Below the pieces are notes generated by a model. The model did not search any database and was not told the origin of the DNA. It saw only the letters and a list, made by a program, of their open reading frames with translations. From Peromyscus leucopus (Eukaryota > Chordata > Mammalia > Rodentia > Cricetidae): a stretch of 64,000 nt of DNA. Where the stretch lies: the NCBI RefSeq assembly GCF_004664715.2, contig NC_051072.1, positions 31,455,994-31,519,993 on the forward strand, given 5' to 3'. The translations under genes and the position numbers were made by a program. Shown here one piece after another: positions 59,875 through 64,000 of the stretch (position 1 is its first letter; the number at the start of each line of letters is the position of its first letter).

Positions 59875-61744
59875 CAGGTCTTAGTGACTTTAATTAAATA
59901 AATCAAGGGAAAGAATAAAGGACATGACATTAAAGAACAAAGGAAAATGTCTGATAGTGCTATTGTATGATTTATTAAATACACACATGCACATAGTCCT
60001 TCTAATGAGTATAAACTATTCTAGGTTCATAAAAAATTAATCAAGATTAAGTTCACTTAAAAACTTACACAAGTTTAATTTAGCATGTCAAATGCAAAGC
60101 TAATCCACACTGTTGCATTAATAAGTCATTATGCAAATAATACAAGTACCAAGAAGTAATGTCTAGGCGAGGAGAAAAATTTTAAGTTTAACAAGAAACC
60201 ATTCCCAAAGTGAATGAGACTGGGAATGTCATACAAAGTGGCTGAACTGATGGCCTCATCTCTAAATGAAAAATGATACTTAGGAGTTATTATCTCACTC
60301 TGGTGACTAGAGAGTGTAGCTTTAAATGAAAAGAATTAATTCTCTTAGCTTGAATTGAGATGTTGAGTGGTTACTGCCCCTAGATGTCTGTACTTAGGTA
60401 CACTGAATTAAGAACAGCATTATTTATATAAGCAAGAGGCAAATAGTCCTTGCGAACAGCAAGGTATTTGTCATTTTTGCTAAGTCATATTCTGCAGTTT
60501 TATTCGGGCTTCCTGAGTTTCATCAGTTACACCAAGAGCATCAAACACTGCAAAAGCAGGCTCCCTCTAAAGAACTGACGGCAGTTTCATATGCACAGCA
60601 GTGAAAGTGAGTTACTTAAGTCTCTTCATCACATAAATGCCTTTGGGCAACAATCAATGTTGCCGTTTTTTTCTCAAATTTTCATCAAACGCATTAAGTT
60701 GCATTGAAAATACCAACTGTTGTATGTCAGATGTCAAAGAAAGAAAACATGTTTTAAAATCCAAAACATTCCACAGTTGTCATCATTGCATATAATTAAA
60801 TCTAACTCTATAAAATTAAACATCTGTAATTTAGACCAACAATGTGTATACTGCCTTTTTAATCTGGTGTTGCGTATTTCTCTCAATGCTTTCAAGCTCA
60901 TTATAATATTTGATTCCATCTCAGAGCTTGGAATCAGTAACTCAGCAAAATGAGTCAGAGTATGTTCCAGAGAGGGAGGTATACACATTTCCATGTGCCT
61001 TCAAATGCTTATATCCAACAGGATTATCCCATACAAAACCTTATACAATGGTAATTCCACCTACATTTTTAAAAACCGAGAAAAACCATCTTTGTATTCC
61101 CTTGTTATAAGGACTAGTAAGCATGAAAATTACTTGAAAAATCTAGCCAACTCCTTTTAAGTTTTCTTAAAAAACGTTACATCACCTATAAAATTATAAC
61201 ACAAAATTAATAATATCTAACTTTATAATATTTATTGAATTATATTTTAGTCCAACCTAGGTTCATTCTCATGTTTTCAATTATGTATAAAGTAATTATA
61301 TAGAAACTATGCACTTATTCACAAAATTGATGCACAAATTGAGAAGAGGATTACTAATTCACAGTAAATTTGTATCATCTGATTTAACAAATTGAGTCAG
61401 TTTTCATCCACACTAGCTGTATTCATGAAAGCATATAATACCTTTCATATGATAACCATCTAGTCCTGTGTATACTAAAGATAAAATACTTAGTCCTTAG
61501 TTATAATGAGGATCCTTTTATATGTTAACAAGTGGTAAATAAGGACTCCAAAAATATAGTTATTAAAAAAGTATGAACTGTCCTCAATGTTTTTAGGATG
61601 ATTTGGCCAATACCAAATAAAAATTACTCATCAACCAGAGTAAAGAAAAAATAATAAAGAGCATTATGTTCTTACTTTCAGTTATCATGTAATGGTATAA
61701 CTTGTAACTAATATTGATTATTTATTTCTCATAATTGTCATCCT
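59875..61744. other. Unique AT-rich DNA, no gene seen
   Basis: About 1.9 kb without recognisable repeats. 60390-60720 is a repeat-free stretch with CTTCATCACATAAATG- and TAAGTCATATTCTGCA-like strings that could be conserved, but I cannot test this. Confidence 0.5.
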
Positions 61745-61866
61745 TTATTTTTTCAGAGGGAACAACATGCACTTTGTGTGTAGCCTACACTAGCCTTGAA
61801 TTCAGTCTTCTCCAGCCTCACATCCTCACTGCTGAAATGATAGGCAAGCACCTTCACATCTGGGTT
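61745..61866 (-). repeat. Old B1-like SINE, minus strand
   Basis: 'gtgtgtagcctacactagcc', 'ttgaattcagtcttctccag', 'cctcacatcctcactgctga' and 'ggcaagcaccttcacatctg' follow a degenerate inverted B1. It directly borders ERV internal sequence. Confidence 0.6.
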
Positions 61867-61867
61867 C

Positions 61868-62389
61868 ATAGTTTACTTTATTGTAAAGATGGATATCACA
61901 CAGAGAGTCTGGATTATATTGTCTTTGGGATTTTTAACTGCAGAAAGACATGTGATTGTAAAGACTGCTCAGTTAAATCAATGTGTATATTTTAAAGGTA
62001 TTTCAATTTTGAAATTTATGTCTAAGGATGTGTTGTTTTGGAAAAGAGGCTCTGCTTTTGTCTCTACAGAAAGCCAGAGGCTATGGATTTGTTCCAGATT
62101 AAGATACATCAGGTTTGACCAGCCAAGACCACCTGAAAGGTCTCTGATGACACCATGGCCCAGATGATTCAACATCCAGAATTGTTTCAAGGCAACTGGC
62201 TCAGATGATACAGCCTCATGGATTACTCCATGATCCTTAAATATTCTTTGTGTTCCCATAAGATACAGCGCCCCCCTCCAGCAGGAAGTAGTTAAGAGAA
62301 GCTACGCCCAAATTCCCAAATATACCAAGCTGGCTTTGGAGATGTGTAAAAGTTAAAACCTTCCTTTTTAAAAAAAAGAAAAGGGGAAG
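61868..62389 (+). mobile_element. 3' internal remnant of an endogenous retrovirus
   Basis: Sequence between the B1-like SINE and the LTR matches the 3' internal region I associate with rodent ERVs bearing AGCTACA-ended LTRs ('aactgcagaaagacatgtga', 'gcccagatgattcaacatcc', 'ccagcaggaagtagttaaga'). It ends in a polypurine tract at 62371-62389. Open frames here are under 95 codons and no protein domain survives; most of the provirus and its 5' LTR are absent. Confidence 0.7.
62371..62389 (+). other. Polypurine tract of the ERV
   Basis: An uninterrupted purine run ending 'aaaaggggaag' directly before the TG of the LTR. It identifies the following LTR as 3' and the element as plus-strand. Confidence 0.82.
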
Positions 62390-62909
62390 TGCTGTGGGAT
62401 GTTAATGTATGTCCTGTGGGAGCCCTTCTTGGGTTCCTTGTGGCGTTACCCAGCAGGTCCGTATAGAGGATGATTAGGACCATGGGCCTGAGTGCAGGTG
62501 TTTGAGATGGTCTGCACTTGGCTGTGCTGGGGGATGGTCTGTATGTCAAGTTGTTCTGATTGGTCAATAAATAAAACCTGATCGGCTGTGGCTAGGCAGG
62601 AAGGATAGGCGGGACTAACAGAGAGGAGAAATAAAAGGACAGGAAGGCAGAAGGACTGGCTGCAGCCACCGCTATGACCAGCAGCATGTGAAGACGCCGA
62701 TAAGCCACCAGCCACGTGGCGAGGTATAGATTTGTAGAAATGTGTTACTTTAAGATATAAGAATAGTTAACAAGAAGCCTGCCACGGCCATACAGTTTGT
62801 AAGCAATATAAGTCTCTGTGTTTACTTGGTTGGGTCTGAGCGACTCTAGGACTGGCGGGTGACAGAGATTTGTCCTGACTGTGGGCAAGGCAGAAAAACT
62901 CAAGCTACA
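62390..62909 (+). repeat. Mosaic 3' LTR
   Basis: 520 bp, TGCTGTGGGATG to AAGCTACA. The outer parts match the family of the minus-strand LTRs at 24361 and 46555: 'ctgattggtcaataaataaa', 'ggctaggcaggaaggatagg', 'cttggttgggtctgag', and the end. Between them, 62415-62540 is an extra module resembling the start of the LTR at 38002. I found no matching target site outside the 3' end, as expected because the 5' partner is missing. Confidence 0.85.
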
Positions 62910-62949
62910 CTTTATTGTTTCATTTTATTAATTATTAGGCAGTCACAAT

Positions 62950-63178
62950 TTATGTGGCCTTGGATAGGTGTGGTGCCACACATCTGTAACTCAAACACTG
63001 GAGTGAAAGGCAGATGGACAGCAACTCACTGGCCAGTCAGTGTAGCCTAAACAACAAAGTGGAGGTTCAGTGAGACATTCTGTCTCAAAACAGATAAGGT
63101 GGAGAGCAATAAAGGAAGAAACCCAAGTTCAGCTTCTCATATACATAAACACACATGCACAGTTGAGCGCACACATAT
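62950..63178 (+). repeat. B1/B4-type SINE fragment
   Basis: 'gataggtgtggtgccacaca', 'ctgtaactcaaacactggag', 'cattctgtctcaaaaca' (B1-like part), then 'aataaaggaagaaacccaag' and 'catatacataaacacacatg' as in the end of B4. The tRNA-like head is missing. Confidence 0.65.
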
Positions 63179-63201
63179 ACAGAGAGAGAGAGAGAGAGAG
63201 A
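63179..63201. repeat. (GA)n tract
   Basis: Eleven AG units at the end of the B4-like fragment. Confidence 0.92.
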
Positions 63202-64000
63202 TAACTATACCTAATTCTATTTTTAAGATGAAATACTTAACATGTGCCATATAAGTGTATATATATTAGAATAATTCCAGTAAATGCAATAAGAGAAAGA
63301 AGAGAAGGGAAGGAAAGGAAGGAAGGAAAGGGACATAGCCCACTATGTTGCCATCATCTTAGCAGGCCATATTTTGCTTCTCAACCTCTTCCTGTTCCCT
63401 TTGAGCACTATGCTCTAGGCACACTAGTCTCCTGCTCTTGCTATTATATACTAAGTTCACTCTCATCTCAATCTTTACTCTGGTCCTTTTCCCTACATAG
63501 AGATCTCCTGGTCCACAAGCATCTATAGCCAACTCCAACTAGTACCAAGGCCTCTTCCAATTTTCCCTGCCTTATAAGTGCTTCTGTCTGACCTTCCAAA
63601 AATAATACCCCTCTTCATTTTATAGCCCTCATTATATCAATGTACTTTGATATGTATTATTTGGTTTTGTATTTCTATTTACTTGAGTATTATCTGATTC
63701 CCCATAGGAATATAAATATTTCAAAGCTAGGGATAACACTGATCTTCTAAGATAATCAACAAGTCTTGTGTTAAAAAAAACAAGTGAGTTAATTAACAAA
63801 AATAATGGGTAAATTAAAGTCAGTAAAGATCAGAAAGGATGATAAATATTGAGTTGATGAAATAATTCCACAAGACTGAAATATAAAAATCTTTTGAAAT
63901 TTTTATTAGAATTTATTGATTTCTTTGTCTACCTAAAATCTTTTAATTCAATAATGTTAGCCAAGAGATAGAGCCAACATAATGATATTTGAATTTATAA
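63202..64000. other. Unique DNA, no gene seen
   Basis: A GGAA/GAAAG purine patch lies at 63299-63330. The 94-codon frame at 63244-63528 has no recognisable domain. The window ends in AT-rich anonymous sequence. Confidence 0.5.

Noticed and set aside
61889..62259. Overlapping frames as a retroviral env remnant
   Set aside because: Sequence is ERV 3' internal DNA, but the frames are short, lie on both strands and show no envelope motif.

Overview
The window is 64 kb of AT-rich, gene-free nuclear DNA from a muroid rodent, most likely a cricetid (hamster, vole or deer-mouse group). The support is its repeats: 7SL-derived B1, tRNA-derived B2/B3, B4 and ID SINEs on both strands, rodent (Lx-type) L1 fragments, several rodent LTR families, and long CA/TG, TC/GA, GATA and TAAA microsatellites. 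Several B1 copies carry a segment before the second half (around 30268-30282) that I associate with cricetid rather than mouse B1. I find no convincing protein-coding exon, rRNA, functional tRNA, CRISPR array or bacterial feature. The longest open frames run through microsatellites, SINEs or anonymous AT-rich DNA, so the window reads as intergenic or deep intronic.

Layout. 1-5.2 kb: unique DNA, a CA and a TG tract, an ID-like SINE, a B1, a possible conserved element (4080-4400) and a truncated, tailless B2. 5.4-8.4 kb: a 60-base G run, B1 copies, a TC/TG tract and about 1.6 kb of rodent L1 untranslated sequence ending in a near-perfect 116-bp tandem duplication. 10.7-11.7 kb: a GATA array beside an internally deleted endogenous retrovirus with two LTR copies. 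12.5-20.5 kb: L1 pieces and long anonymous DNA. 20.5-28 kb: four LTRs of at least three families, with B1/B3 SINEs and dinucleotide tracts. 28.6-30.5 kb: an inverted duplication whose right arm alone took a B1 insertion. 31-35 kb: B4, B3, B1 and L1 copies, a long TC tract and a second possible conserved element. 37.9-38.4 kb: an LTR nested in a B1. 39-47.3 kb: B2, B3 and L1 pieces, a minus-strand LTR and a young B1 with target-site duplication. 47.3-61.7 kb: mostly unique DNA with B4, B1, ID and B3 copies, a 47-base A run and Z-DNA-prone tracts. 61.9-62.9 kb: the 3' end of an ERV with polypurine tract and a mosaic LTR, then a B4.

No genes work together here. The content is a record of successive insertions whose order can be read from nesting and target-site duplications. 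The most informative observations are the inverted duplication with an empty/filled B1 site, the nested B1/LTR, the deleted provirus, the mosaic LTR and the tandem duplication within L1. Repeat names come from recalled consensus patterns, not a database search; element boundaries are usually good to a few tens of bases and exact where a target-site duplication is given.
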